In this document: positions 32,358 to 48,175 of the stretch, piece by piece
Numbering within the stretch: position 1 is the stretch's first letter
Layout: the number at the start of each line of letters is the position of its first letter
The notes under the pieces: generated by a model
Seen by the model: the letters and a program-made list of their open reading frames with translations, nothing else
Database searches by the model: none
Told to the model about the DNA's origin: nothing
Translations under genes and position numbers: made by a program
NCBI GenBank assembly: GCA_020137815.1
Contig: CM035360.1
Span: forward strand, 315,001-379,000
From: Hormiphora californensis
Lineage: Eukaryota; Ctenophora; Tentaculata; Cydippida; Pleurobrachiidae
DNA length: 64,000 bases
Reading direction: 5' to 3'

Positions 32358-33181
32358 CTAGAGGGGGGTAAACGGGTTTATTTTTAGATGAAAATGAAAA
32401 TGAACTGGAAACAAGATTTTTAATATCTTCTCTGGCTGCTAATTTCACTTTCTCTCTCACACGCTCTCTCGCCCGGCCCTCGCCAGATATTTTTTTAAAT
32501 TTCCTCACTATTTAATCCTGAAAAGATCTCATTCATTGATATGAAAATGAACTTCAACATTTATAAGAGTGATATAAGCAACTCTTCCCGCTCCCACACA
32601 CCCTACTGTCCAGTGCCCAGCAGTGTTTCCATATTGGGCTAAGATCCGGATCAGTTTCATTTGTTTGTTCGATTGAGGGCTGCTCTTTTACTATATTAAT
32701 ACAGCTGTACTAACTAACAAGTAATTAGTTGAGTGCAGTTGACCTTTGGTCTTTCAATCGAGACCGAGGGATCACACACTGTTTCAGGAGCTTTATCGAC
32801 AAATTGTTCAGTTAAGTAGCTGACCTCATGGAGGCATTAATAACTTCAATGAGGGATACTTTAGAAACTGATAGAGCCCTGATCCTCGACCGTAAACTTT
32901 CAAAAGAAAGTGTTTTAAAATTTCAAAAACGGAAAACTTGGCTTTTGGCGAAAGTTTTTTCAGAGCTCCGAATTCCAGCGCGCGCTACAAAACTGTAGCG
33001 CGGCGTAGAAAAGCGTATTAAACGGCGAATTCCTGCCTATTCCGGTGAGAAGTGGGAATTAATAAATACTAATAGTCAAGTAATTGGTTGGTTTGAACTT
33101 GATAAGTTAGGGGAGACATTAAACAAAATAAATATTAAACAATTACACACTCTGAAGGCATTCGTCTATACATACTACAAA
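32358..33181. other. Intergenic upstream of FKBP and downstream of ZC2HC1
   Basis: No gene is seen. A GC-rich inverted pair GCGCGCTACA / TGTAGCGCGG lies at 32979-33002. Confidence 0.5.
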
Positions 33182-35171
33182 TCAGTCATTTGGTAATCTA
33201 GGACAACCGCACTCACAACAGAAGTTGGCTGTTTTTACAGGATACTTAATACCACATTCGTAACAAAACGGAGGTTTTCTACTTCCTTTCTGTCCGCCAC
33301 GAGGTGCGCTAGATATCCTGAGATGGAGGAGAAAATATTAACAAACGATAAACAAATGTGATTCAAAGATCGGAAATCCCAGATAAAATTTAATCATCAC
33401 CAGATAAATCATCACCTGTTGTTATCTAGATTGTCCCTGGCCATGTCTGTGTGTGCCCTGGATGGTGCCATATTAGTTTGGGTTCTTGCAGGCGCCATGT
33501 TAGTGTTATTCCTGACAATCTCCCCCGGTACCCGCCGTGTTGGGGTAGGGGCGGATCTGTTCTCTGTCGCTCGGAGGGTCCTCGAGTGGGGAGGTTTTAG
33601 TCCTCCACCACCCCCACCATTTCCGTAGTTGCCGGGGTTGTAGTGGGCTTCTGAAAATGTATAATGCTGGTAAGAAAGTGAAAAGTGGGACAATTGAGGA
33701 GAGAAGTTCGATCGTGGTGATGTTGCAGCTGTATTGGCCAGACCCTGGTCCTCACTTCTCCCAGAGTATTGGCCTAACAAGTGACAGTTCTGCAGTATGT
33801 ACATAATTAGTTCATTGTCACGATAATTCCTTACGTTTTTGTTGCTGCTGCTGCTGTTGTTGTTCTTTTTTCTTATCAAACGTTGATTTGAACTGAAAAA
33901 TGAGTTAGGGAATAAATATAGCAGCTGACTTGCAAACAAAAACAGTATTTTACGAGATAGGGAGACATGCGTCTGTCTGAGCTAAAACAAAAAGCCCAAA
34001 GTGCTCCATTACTCCAATAACCGGATCCCTGAACTTACCCCCATCATTTTTTCTCGTCTCACTGCAGACTCTGTTTTGTTTTTGTTACCCATCGGTTTCC
34101 TCTTAGCCTGCTCAGCACAAAACTTGATGTGCCGCTCAGCAGAGGTTGGCTGGAATCTGGAAAATAGGGAGTTTTACCACTCAATTATGATTCATGATAG
34201 AAGTGGATTTTGGGAGGAATACTGGGGTTTCCAGATCAAGTTCAAGATGCAATATTCAAACAATCAAACACAATTATAACCCCAAGTGGACCCCTGACAC
34301 AAAGAAGATGGGAGAGAGTTATTGAACTTCAGGAACCGACCGAATCAGGAAATACTGGTCCCTGATTGGCTGATAACCAGTCACGTGACCTAAATAACGA
34401 GCTCTGATTGGTTGTTTACTTGAACTTACGATCTCCCACAAGTTGGGCATTGGACATGATCTGAAGGTTTCTCTGAAGGAGGCGGTGGAGCGATTTGTTC
34501 TCCCCGAGCTTCTGCTGCTTTCGCCTGCCTTGCATACCTGGGGAGAGAGAGTGGAGGTAGCAGCTTTCAATCAGTTCAATAAATTACATCATACATGTGA
34601 TGATTAATAGCTGGGAATATCGTTCAGAAAGTTTATAGTGTAGTACCGAATTCTTACCGAATATTTCGCTGGAACTCTTCGTGCTTTTCTCTCCAGTTAG
34701 CTTTCTTTGGTTGGATTGCGTCGGGTGGTGGAGCGGCTTGGCGGGTCTGGGGAAGGGGGAAATGTTAATTGTTGGTTTAGTTGTGTGTTACAAAATATAG
34801 CAGTATCTTTTGTCTGAAAGTCTGAAACAAACACACAAACTGTTCCAAACTGTACCGTTTTCTTGATAAGTTGAATATCTGTCCCCTGTATCCTCTGTTT
34901 CTGAACATCCATAGGCTTCCGGACTTTGTTCGCTACCTTTGCACATATGGGCTTGTGTCTAGACAGTGCATCGGGATTGAACGTTCGGAAACAGTTAGGA
35001 CACTGGTCCTCTATCACATTCACTGAAGAGTAGAGATTGGGATTAGGGGTACATAATTAGAAGTTGGGGTTGGGTTTAGGGATAATTTGTAACCAATGAA
35101 AGGCTCATGACTGAAAGTCTCCTGACAGAGATTGAGAAGTTACTGGTCACAGGCTGATACTTACTGGACAT
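33182..35171 (-). CDS. ZC2HC1-family zinc-finger protein
   Basis: Eight exons on the minus strand (35165-35171, 34856-35022, 34658-34746, 34430-34537, 34039-34156, 33835-33892, 33416-33650, 33182-33317) join to 305 residues. A first C2HC finger CPNCFRTFNPDALSRHKPIC starts at about residue 10 and is followed by RKPMDVQKQRIQGTD. A second, CPTCGRSFQPTSAERHIKFC, is near residue 118. Then come a Gln tract, a disordered linker and a C-terminal zinc ribbon, CYECGIKYPVKTANFCCECG. The spacing and the ribbon fit ZC2HC1A/B; the function is not well known in any animal. The first coding exon has only seven bases. A MITE sits in intron 4 about 10 bp from a donor. Confidence 0.88.
34330..34419. mobile_element. 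MITE, CAGGAACCGACC family, copy 5
   Basis: CAGGAACCGACCGAATCAGG runs to TTGGTTGTTTAC, lacking the terminal GGTCGGTTCCTG. TTGAACTT flanks it on both sides (322-329 and 420-427 within the 34 kb block), so the shortened form itself seems to have been inserted. It ends about 10 bp from a ZC2HC1 donor. Confidence 0.85.
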
Positions 35172-36080
35172 GCTGACTGGAACGTCTTGTTGATTTCAGG
35201 TTGTGTTTACATCATTCTAGCTGGAAAGAGTGTATTAGTGGTTATAATTAGCAAGATTGGTTGGTGACGGATGATCATAGACCGATCAATAGTTGAACCA
35301 GATGGGCGGGATAGAGAACGCGCACACAGACTGCTGACAACACCATCCCGTGATACAACCAGCACTCTGCGCGTCACAATTTCAACCACCTGGAGCTGTG
35401 TTGCTATGGGAGTGGAGGCTGGCTGCTATTTCCTGTTTAGATGTGGTTTAAGAAATGGAGTGGGATCTTGAACAATAATATGGACACTTTGTTCAACAAT
35501 GTGTCACAAAGCTTCATTTCTGGGTTATTTTGATTAAATGACTCTGGACTCACGATGTTGCTGCAGTAGAGAAGGCACATGTGATAGATAAGATGCGGGA
35601 CTGAAGTGATAAGTAGTGACAAATCTTATTTTGTTGCGAATATGGATTTGATCTGTATACACTGCACTAGCTTTTGCCGAACAAGCAAACATTTAAAGAA
35701 ATAAAGAAGTTATGATTGATGACATGCAGCTAACAGAAAAACATTAAAATACAAAAACCCGAAAACTGTGCTTTTTTGTCTCAAAAACTATCGATAAAAT
35801 TTAAAACAGCTTTAAAAATAGATAAAGAATCGGATAATTGTTTATGAACCGCATGATAATAATCTGTAGAGATGGTATAATTTCTCCTTCCGACTGGTGT
35901 TCCAGCCGGAAGGAGATACCATCTATACAGATTATTAGCTTTAAAAAAGTTTCATCTTTTATTTTGTCTCACATAAGACTGTCCTCTTCGTACTGGTGTG
36001 CGATGCATGATGATATATACACACTAGACAGTCACGTATTACATATGTATGACAAATCATCCTGTCTTTACAACTAACTC
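35172..36080. other. Intergenic with one inverted repeat
   Basis: AATAATCTGTAGAGATGGTA (35859 on) pairs with TACCATCTATACAGATTATT (to 35938), with an inner CTCCTTCCG/CGGAAGGAG stem. Together these make a ~78-bp imperfect palindrome. No gene is recognised. Confidence 0.6.
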
Positions 36081-38018
36081 TTAAGTAACAACATATTGTG
36101 GTCGGACTAGCCTTTCTTTTTCTTCCTTCGATAAAATACAGTTAGCCGGCCAAATCAGATGGACTGACATCGATCCACTAGACAAATCAAAAGGAAACTT
36201 ACTCTTATCGGCACAAACATGCATATTGAAGTCATTATTTAAAATCACATTAATATTTTTCAGATAAGATTCTTGTTGGTGGAAATGCATTGTTGGATGG
36301 TCATTGAAAAACTCTCCATCATCACATAGCTTTAGTTTGACTGTTGGCCATGCTTTCCAGTCTACAACTTCAATAGTCACATTCACTGCAATAGCACAAT
36401 CAACAGTCTGACGTGAACTTTCGGAGCAAGTTTTTTGCAGTATCTCCGAACGTGGTATGTTTCTGTTAGTAAAAGGGCAAAGATGCAAGGCTATGTTCTT
36501 CGACTGCGAAAATGGTAATAAAGTTTTTAGCGGTTCTTGTATGATAAGGATGTTTGATCGCAGTCGTAAAAACGATTCAATGCAACCAATGCGACCAAAC
36601 CCCCATTCGCGGTTTCTCAAGCGTAAGTATTTTAGTATTAATCTAGAATAACTTGAAACACCGACAAAACTATCAAAACAGCCAATAAAACTGATGACCA
36701 CACTTCCAATAAAGAAGGCTATAGTCAAACCGAGTTGAAGTGAGGTGTTATCAGACGGTTGTTGAATTTCATCGTGAAAATACATCAGTAGAACACACCA
36801 TGCACACCAATAGAAAAAGATAACGGGAATGAAGATGTCAACCATAAAATAAGTAAAAAACGGTGAAAATGGCGAAAAAAAATCGTAAGCATCGTCAACA
36901 CGAGGGGCAATTTCCCTTGTTTTTAAAGCAGATAAAAAGGCATCCATCGTAGGTTCGTCGTTAACAAACAATCTAGTGGATAACCCTTTGAGTTTGTGAA
37001 AATATTGAAGCCCATGAAAAAATTGGCGGATTGTAGCAATTCTAGGTTCAGCATCCATCACTTCAATCGCATCCTTTATGGTAGTGCAATTATTTAGTGC
37101 TGGAAGCTCAACAGGGTACTCAACAACATGATCATCATTTTCAAAAATAAAACATTCGTCAATCACTTCTATCTCAATTTCATCATCTTTATCCGTTTCT
37201 TCGACTTCATCTTGTTCAACATATTCGATAGCATCTGTCAACTTTTCAAAAACAAATCTTAGCTCTTCGCCAGATAGCGAGGAAAGAAGAAATTTCCTGA
37301 GCTTGTTAAAAATCATTTTATTAAATTTTCTACATGCTGAAAGTCCTTTGACGTTGAAAAGGCGTTTTTCGTTTTCAGTTAGAAACTTTGGGGCTGGCCG
37401 ACCCTTTATCACGTTCATTAACTCTTCATAGAGATAATGAATCTGAGGCCCAGTAATGGCGAGACACGCATCACAGTAAAGAAAGTGGCGAATATTCAGC
37501 TCATTTTTCATGAAGTTTCGTATAATCGCCAGGCGTAGACAAGGGTGAGGCTTCAACCCATCATTAAGAGCTTTTAGAAACTTTCTATTATTTGTTTCTT
37601 TCAGGAAGTATGCACCTTCTTCAAACAGCTGTAGAGCCTGGTTTGTAGAAAAGCTCTTTAGACTACCACACCAATCGGAGTAAAATGTTAGACACCTCTC
37701 CTGAATCCACACCACTTTGAAGACAGAGCCGAGTTTCGTTACCTCTCGGAAGTTGGTTTCACTGAGAATACCTTCAATAGATCCCTTATGGCAAGAGTCA
37801 ACAAATGATGTAACGCCCAAACTGGAAAACTCCAACAATTCAATCTCTTTCATTAACAGTTTTCCTATCAGATCAGCAAATACTGGACTGTTGAAACATA
37901 ACACATAGGAGTTAGCCGTGACTGGGTCTCCATTTGTTAGAAGTGTAACATCATGAAGTCCATTCAGTCCCAGAAAATTATCACCAAAATTCACAGGAGG
38001 AGTCAAATGGAGCGCCAT
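36081..38018 (-). CDS. Intronless BTB-like protein with two membrane segments, unknown family
   Basis: A single uninterrupted frame of 645 residues stands out in this intron-rich region. Residues ~20-130 read like a BTB/POZ domain with start of BACK: LHDVTLLTNGDPV, ANSYVLCFNSPVFADLIG, LLEFSSLGVTSFVDSCHKG and LGSVFKVVWIQERC. A helical region and an acidic stretch (EQDEVEETDKDDEIEIEVID, about 280-300) follow. Two hydrophobic segments, MVDIFIPVIFFYWCAWCVLL and GLTIAFFIGSVVISFIGCFD, lie near 410-475. The C-terminal ~130 residues look globular and are unrecognised. BTB proteins are normally soluble, so membrane segments are unusual. It could be a retrocopy-derived or lineage-expanded family. An acceptor-like TTTACCTAG ends 9 bases before the ATG. 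Confidence 0.75.
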   Translation of the reverse strand: MALHLTPPVNFGDNFLGLNGLHDVTLLTNGDPVTANSYVLCFNSPVFADLIGKLLMKEIELLEFSSLGVTSFVDSCHKGSIEGILSETNFREVTKLGSVFKVVWIQERCLTFYSDWCGSLKSFSTNQALQLFEEGAYFLKETNNRKFLKALNDGLKPHPCLRLAIIRNFMKNELNIRHFLYCDACLAITGPQIHYLYEELMNVIKGRPAPKFLTENEKRLFNVKGLSACRKFNKMIFNKLRKFLLSSLSGEELRFVFEKLTDAIEYVEQDEVEETDKDDEIEIEVIDECFIFENDDHVVEYPVELPALNNCTTIKDAIEVMDAEPRIATIRQFFHGLQYFHKLKGLSTRLFVNDEPTMDAFLSALKTREIAPRVDDAYDFFSPFSPFFTYFMVDIFIPVIFFYWCAWCVLLMYFHDEIQQPSDNTSLQLGLTIAFFIGSVVISFIGCFDSFVGVSSYSRLILKYLRLRNREWGFGRIGCIESFLRLRSNILIIQEPLKTLLPFSQSKNIALHLCPFTNRNIPRSEILQKTCSESSRQTVDCAIAVNVTIEVVDWKAWPTVKLKLCDDGEFFNDHPTMHFHQQESYLKNINVILNNDFNMHVCADKSKFPFDLSSGSMSVHLIWPANCILSKEEKERLVRPQYVVT

Positions 38019-38895
38019 ATATATCAGCTAGGTAAATCATTACAACATTACAAGATTAGTAGGGTTGGTATGTTGTGTGAAATAGCAGGGAAGGAATACA
38101 AATCGAACGCAAAGCCGATGAATTAAGAATATAAACTTATAAATTTTCAGAGACAGTTCAGAAGAATCAGGACCTTTAGAGTAAAGCAGAGTAAGAGGAA
38201 TCGTTTATGTAAACACTGGCTCTTTGATACGGAAGAAAATTAAGGTATCATAGTCCATAGATGAATGGGGAAATGAGGCGGAAGACAGAGAATATAGATA
38301 GCTCCCATACTGCAGCTGGGGTTTTCACAATATCTCACATGAAGATGACACCTGATATCGTAGTCTGTTACGGTTCCCTGTCCTCTCATGCTATGTATCA
38401 TATCTTCAGGTCATGATGTGTCAACTGTCATTTGAACTTTTTAGTTTTAACAAGTTGCTAAAAGACAGTAACTTCGCTTTAGAATTTAGATTTAGAATCT
38501 AACAATGTCTTTGTGCCACAAGATAGCCTTTTGGAACTGCCCGTTCATCGAACTCTAGTTAAGTTGCATCAACGAGAAAAGCCGTTGAGCTAATCAATGC
38601 AGACAACGGTGATTTTAATCAAAACTTTTCAACTCTATTGCGTTTTGAAAATGTAATGTAGCAGTCAGCTAAGACTTAAGAGAGGAACTTAAACACAAAG
38701 AGAAGGAAACTGGAAACACAAATTTTGAAAACTCCCGAAGTTTCATACATGTCTGAAATTTAAACTGAAATTTAAACTGAAATTTAAACTGAAGATATTT
38801 CAAACTGACTCGATTAATGTAAGGCGCGAGAGTAAAATAAATGCGTTGCTGGTGACGCGCGCTCAGATTTGAAATTCCGAAGTTTCGAGTTTTTA
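38019..38895. other. Intergenic
   Basis: This is the upstream region of the BTB-like gene. A short tandem AACTGAAATTTA repeat lies at 38755-38795. No gene is seen. Confidence 0.5.
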
Positions 38896-39113
38896 GTGGA
38901 AGCTCTTACGGTAATTCCCACGCCCCGTGGGAAAGTTTTTGACCGTGGGAAAGTTTTCAAAGCGTGGGAAAAGAGAGATACATACAATAACTATAAAAAA
39001 TAAATTGTTTTTTCTTAGTTATTGTATGTATCTCTCTTTTCCCACGCTTTGAAAACTTTCCCACGGTCGAAAACTTTCCCACGGGGCGTGGGAATTACCG
39101 TAAGAGCTTCCAC
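38896..39113. mobile_element. 218-bp fold-back MITE, TA-flanked
   Basis: GTGGAAGCTCTTACGGTAAT and its inverse bound two ~100-bp arms containing repeated CGTGGGAAAGTTTT blocks around an AT-rich centre. TA lies on both sides. Confidence 0.9.
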
Positions 39114-39143
39114 TATTTCGCATTTTTATTTATTTGTGTCCTA

Positions 39144-40020
39144 CCGTGTGCGGCAAAAAAAAGCCCCCCCTAGACCACCATAGTTGCCGATGTGGTGGAG
39201 AGCTGTAACTTGGCAGGGTTGCTCCACTATGTCTATCTTGATCCTGACAGAAAAATCAGAGCTCTAGCTCAAAATTCATTTTTTTGATAGGAATGAACAT
39301 TGTCATTCATTCCAAGAAAAAAATATTTTCGGTCCAGAATTCAAGCAATTATCTTTGGCCATCGATTAGCTTTCCAATGTGACCAAGATCATCTAAATTG
39401 GGCAACCACAAGAGACACAGTGTCATCTTTCTTAAATTTAATCAGGTCATGTGATCTTCACCGAATCGTTGAGTGTTCAGTATTACGAATCGGTCTAAGT
39501 GGTAGAGAATCACGTATCACGGCTACTAATGAGGGATGACGATGCTGATTGGTCATGAGATCTGTAGCTCTTTGATAAATGTCCTCTTTCCTCGAATCAC
39601 ATTACCCTGTATTGGTACACATACCTCATTAGCGGCCGTGATACGAGATTCCTCTGCCCATTGGCTCGATTAGCAATCCCGGATAATCAACGATTCGGTG
39701 AAGATCACATGACCTGACTAACTTTAAGAAACATGACACTGTGTCTCTTGTGGTTGCCCAATTTAGATGATCTTGGTCACATTGGAAAGCTAATCGATGG
39801 CCAAAGATAATTGCTTGAATTCTGGACCGAAAATATTTTTTTCTTGGAATGAATGACAATGTTCATTCCTATCAAAAAAATGAATTTTGAGCTAGAGCTC
39901 TGATTTTTCTGTCAGGATCAAGATAGACATAGTGGAGCAACCCTGCCAAGTTACAGCTCTCCACCACATCGGCAACTATGGTGGTCTAGGGGGGGGGGGG
40001 CTTTTTTTTGCCGCACACGG
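39144..40020. mobile_element. 877-bp fold-back element with ~370-bp arms, TA-flanked
   Basis: CCGTGTGCGGCAAAAAAAAG is mirrored by CTTTTTTTTGCCGCACACGG, with TA at 39142-39143 and 40021-40022. The mirrored ORFs starting MSFIPRKKYF are by-products of the arms. It ends about 100 bp before the SmD3 start codon. Confidence 0.9.
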
Positions 40021-40124
40021 TAGAAATTTTTTGTTGTTTTCCAAAAACTTTTTATCGCACCTCTCTCTCATCTCTGAGATCCTGAATCCTCCTTGACCGT
40101 TTTTCGGCTCTAAACAGATAAGTC

Positions 40125-40707
40125 ATGTCCATTGGAGTACCTATCAAGTTGCTGCATGAAGCTGAGGGTCATATCATCACTGTTGAAACCACAACCGGCG
40201 AAGTTTACAGGGGTAAATTTAACGTAAACTTCTTTAATCCTGTCATTTCCTCTAAAACTTGAAGATGTTTAATAAAATATCCATTCAGGTAAGCTGGTTG
40301 AGGCTGAGGATAACATGAACTGCCAGGTGAAACAGGTCACTGCTACTGCTAAGGATGGCCGTGTCAGCCAGCTCGAGTACATCTACCTCCGGGGCTCCAA
40401 GATTCGATTTATGGTAAGTTAACTGGTTTTGGTGGTTTTTCTAAACTATTTAAATCTAGTCCTTTTATTTATTACAACATCAAATTCAATCTCTAGCCGT
40501 AACCCGTGAGCTAAGGTTGCCAAATTTTCTCCAAATTATCTCCAGGTGTTGCCGGACATGTTGAAGAATGCCCCGATGTTCAAGAGAGCAGCGGGGAGAG
40601 GCCAACCCGCGGGTAGTAGGGGTAAATCTGCCATCCTGAAGGCGCAGGCCGCTAGAGGACGTGGTAGAGCACAGGGACGATTCCAGAGAGGCGGATTCCA
40701 GAGATAG
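40125..40707 (+). CDS. SNRPD3: Small nuclear ribonucleoprotein Sm D3
   Basis: Exons 40125-40212, 40289-40413 and 40546-40707 encode 124 residues, against 126 in human. The Sm fold is nearly canonical: [57 protein letters not shown], and a C-terminal [14 protein letters not shown] tail with RG motifs. It is part of the Sm ring of the U1, U2, U4 and U5 snRNPs. The next gene starts only 251 bp downstream on the same strand. Confidence 0.97.
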
Positions 40708-40958
40708 ACGATCGTTTTAGCCCGTTTATTTTCTTTAAATTATTTTTACTCTCCCCAATATATATTACACACGTTTAACAATGCTGGTCAGGAGGACGTC
40801 TCCCCATTTTTTGTTGGTACTGAAGCGGTAGCCTGCTGGTATCTTACTCTTTTTTAACAACGAAATGTAACATTGAGTTTCCCTGCTTATGATGTTTTCA
40901 GACTTGTGTCCCAAGGCACTGAAATCAATATTAACAATCTCTCTCTCTATTAGTTACA

Positions 40959-41704
40959 ATGTCTGCCAACACTTCGCCAGTCTCCCAGCGCAAACGGTCC
41001 ATTACCCCTGCATCTTCCCCCGGGGGTTTGGTTAAGAAACCACGCTTTGAGGAGGAAAGAACTGTAGAGGCGTTCCAGAACCGACTTTCTGAGCTGATTA
41101 ATAAGTTGAACGAGGACCGGGAAACTGACCAAGCTACAATGAGTGGTAAATTGTGTTTTATGTTATCTGTTTTACCAATGAGTGGTAAATTGTTATCTGT
41201 TTTCCCGTAGAATCATAAAATTGTATTGTATTTCTTGCTAAAAACTCCATCACTACAGATATGAAGGAGAGGTATGAAGAACTGAGTACACGCCAAATGG
41301 AGAGACTCAACGATAAGTTGAACTCTGCCTACACTGAGAGTGAGAGTCCTCTAAATGAACGGATTAATCTGTTAAATGAATCATTCCAGACAATACGTGA
41401 GTTGTTTATTTATAGATCACGCTGTAATGTATGTTTGTGTACATTTGTGCATAGCTATTAGCTAGTAATAGAAGGCAGAGACACACTCTCTTTCTGCCTC
41501 AAACAGTATTATAATTTACTCTCCGATCCCTATTACTCTCTCTCTGTCTCCCTCTGACCACTCTCTAATCTCTATTACTCTCTCTGTCCGTCTCTGTCTC
41601 CCTCTGACCACTGATTTTGTCCTGTTTTAGGAGACCTAGAGGAAGATATTCGGAAGTTCAAGACGATGATCTCAAAACTACATAGTGACATTGCCGAGGA
41701 ATAG
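40959..41704 (+). CDS. Small coiled-coil protein, unknown
   Basis: Exons 40959-41145, 41259-41396 and 41631-41704 join in frame to 132 residues. The N-terminus is basic and Ser/Pro-rich (RKRSITPASSPGG, VKKPRF), suggesting a nuclear protein. The rest is a heptad-like helix (FQNRLSELINKLNEDRE, MKERYEELSTRQMERLNDKL, DLEEDIRKFKTMISKLHSDI). I do not recognise a family. The donor region of exon 1 is tandemly duplicated. It lies 251 bp after SmD3 and 271 bp before ESCO, all on one strand, with an acceptor-like TCTCTATTAG five bases before its ATG. Confidence 0.75.
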
Positions 41705-41975
41705 CGTGACTTTCTATTTAAGATGTATTTCTCATGTCCGTGGCATTTTAATTAGATTTGTAAAGTTGTAAAGAATGTTTCTAAATTATTATTTTGTTTC
41801 CCATGCAGTGTGAAATTAGTTTTCTAAGTTATTAAGTTGTCAGTTGCAGTAATACTATTTTGTAATTTATTATCTCAATCTGCTGTCTCCATGATTTTCT
41901 CACAAGTTTGTAACACCCGTCCCCCCTCCCTTTTGTTTCCTAATGTTCTCACCCCTTTTGTAGCTCAAAACAATT

Positions 41976-47293
<5,318 letters not shown>

Positions 47294-48175
47294 GATAGTG
47301 ATCAATTATAATCTGGACTCACCATCTTTGTTTTAAATTCGTGTTTCGGGGCCCACCTTTTAATCGCAGCGTGTGTGATGTATCATTTTCCATTGCTTCT
47401 ACGAGATCGGGACAATAATTTGAGATATATTATATTGCACCATTACTGAAGTTATAAAATCTATGCTACACAGTTGTACCCTGTCTGGCGGTTGGTTACG
47501 AAGTCACCCCTTAAGTCGCCACTGGGGCGCTCGCGCGGAGGGGTAATTTCATTACCAAGTCTGGCGGTGCCTGTTTTGAATTTGTGCTCAGATCGGGTCG
47601 ACTCAGCCAGACGGGTTGCACGGAACATTAACGACCGTATGTTATTCATTAATAATGCTATCAACTTGATAATGTATATGCAATATACTGAACTTTATAG
47701 ACTTGAGTGTGTTCTGTAAAGTTTATTAAGTTTAAATACTAAATATCTGAGTCTTCTATTCGTTTCTGTGGAAAGCGCGAAAAGATCTTTGTTACGATGC
47801 CTGAATTGCGCGGCGCGTTCAAAAGTTTTGTTGGTCGCGCGCGACACAAAAAAACAACTGTCGTTCGTGTTTTTTTTTCGCTTCGTGATTTTTTTTTCGC
47901 TTCGTGATTTCTTCTCCCTCTTTCTTTTCTTCTCAGTTGGTTCAACCCACTTGGTACGCGTTTTGAAATTTGAGGGCCACTGAAACAAGGGACTCTAGTG
48001 TAGGACTACTCAGGAGCTTACGCCCTACAGGGGCGTAGTGTCCAGGCCCTGGACTCCAGTGCGAAAGCCTGGGTCTGCCAGACTCAGGGTCACCCCAACC
48101 ACGTGTATGAGGGTGAGGCGACGAGGAGTCTATTCCACATTTTACAATTTATTTATGCATATTCCTCACTATTAG
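47294..48175. other. Intergenic with a MITE
   Basis: A diverged member of the CTGTCTGGCGG family at 47481-47613 carries extra internal sequence and is flanked by GTTGTACC and GTTGCACG (6 of 8). A GC-rich block with several short inverted repeats (CAGGGGCGTAGTG, CCTGGGTCTGCCAGACTCAGG) lies at 48000-48110, just before TFIIS. I see no gene. Confidence 0.6.

Noticed and set aside
39300-39859. Two identical ORFs beginning MSFIPRKKYF on opposite strands
   Set aside because: Identity arises from the inverted arms of the 877-bp element.
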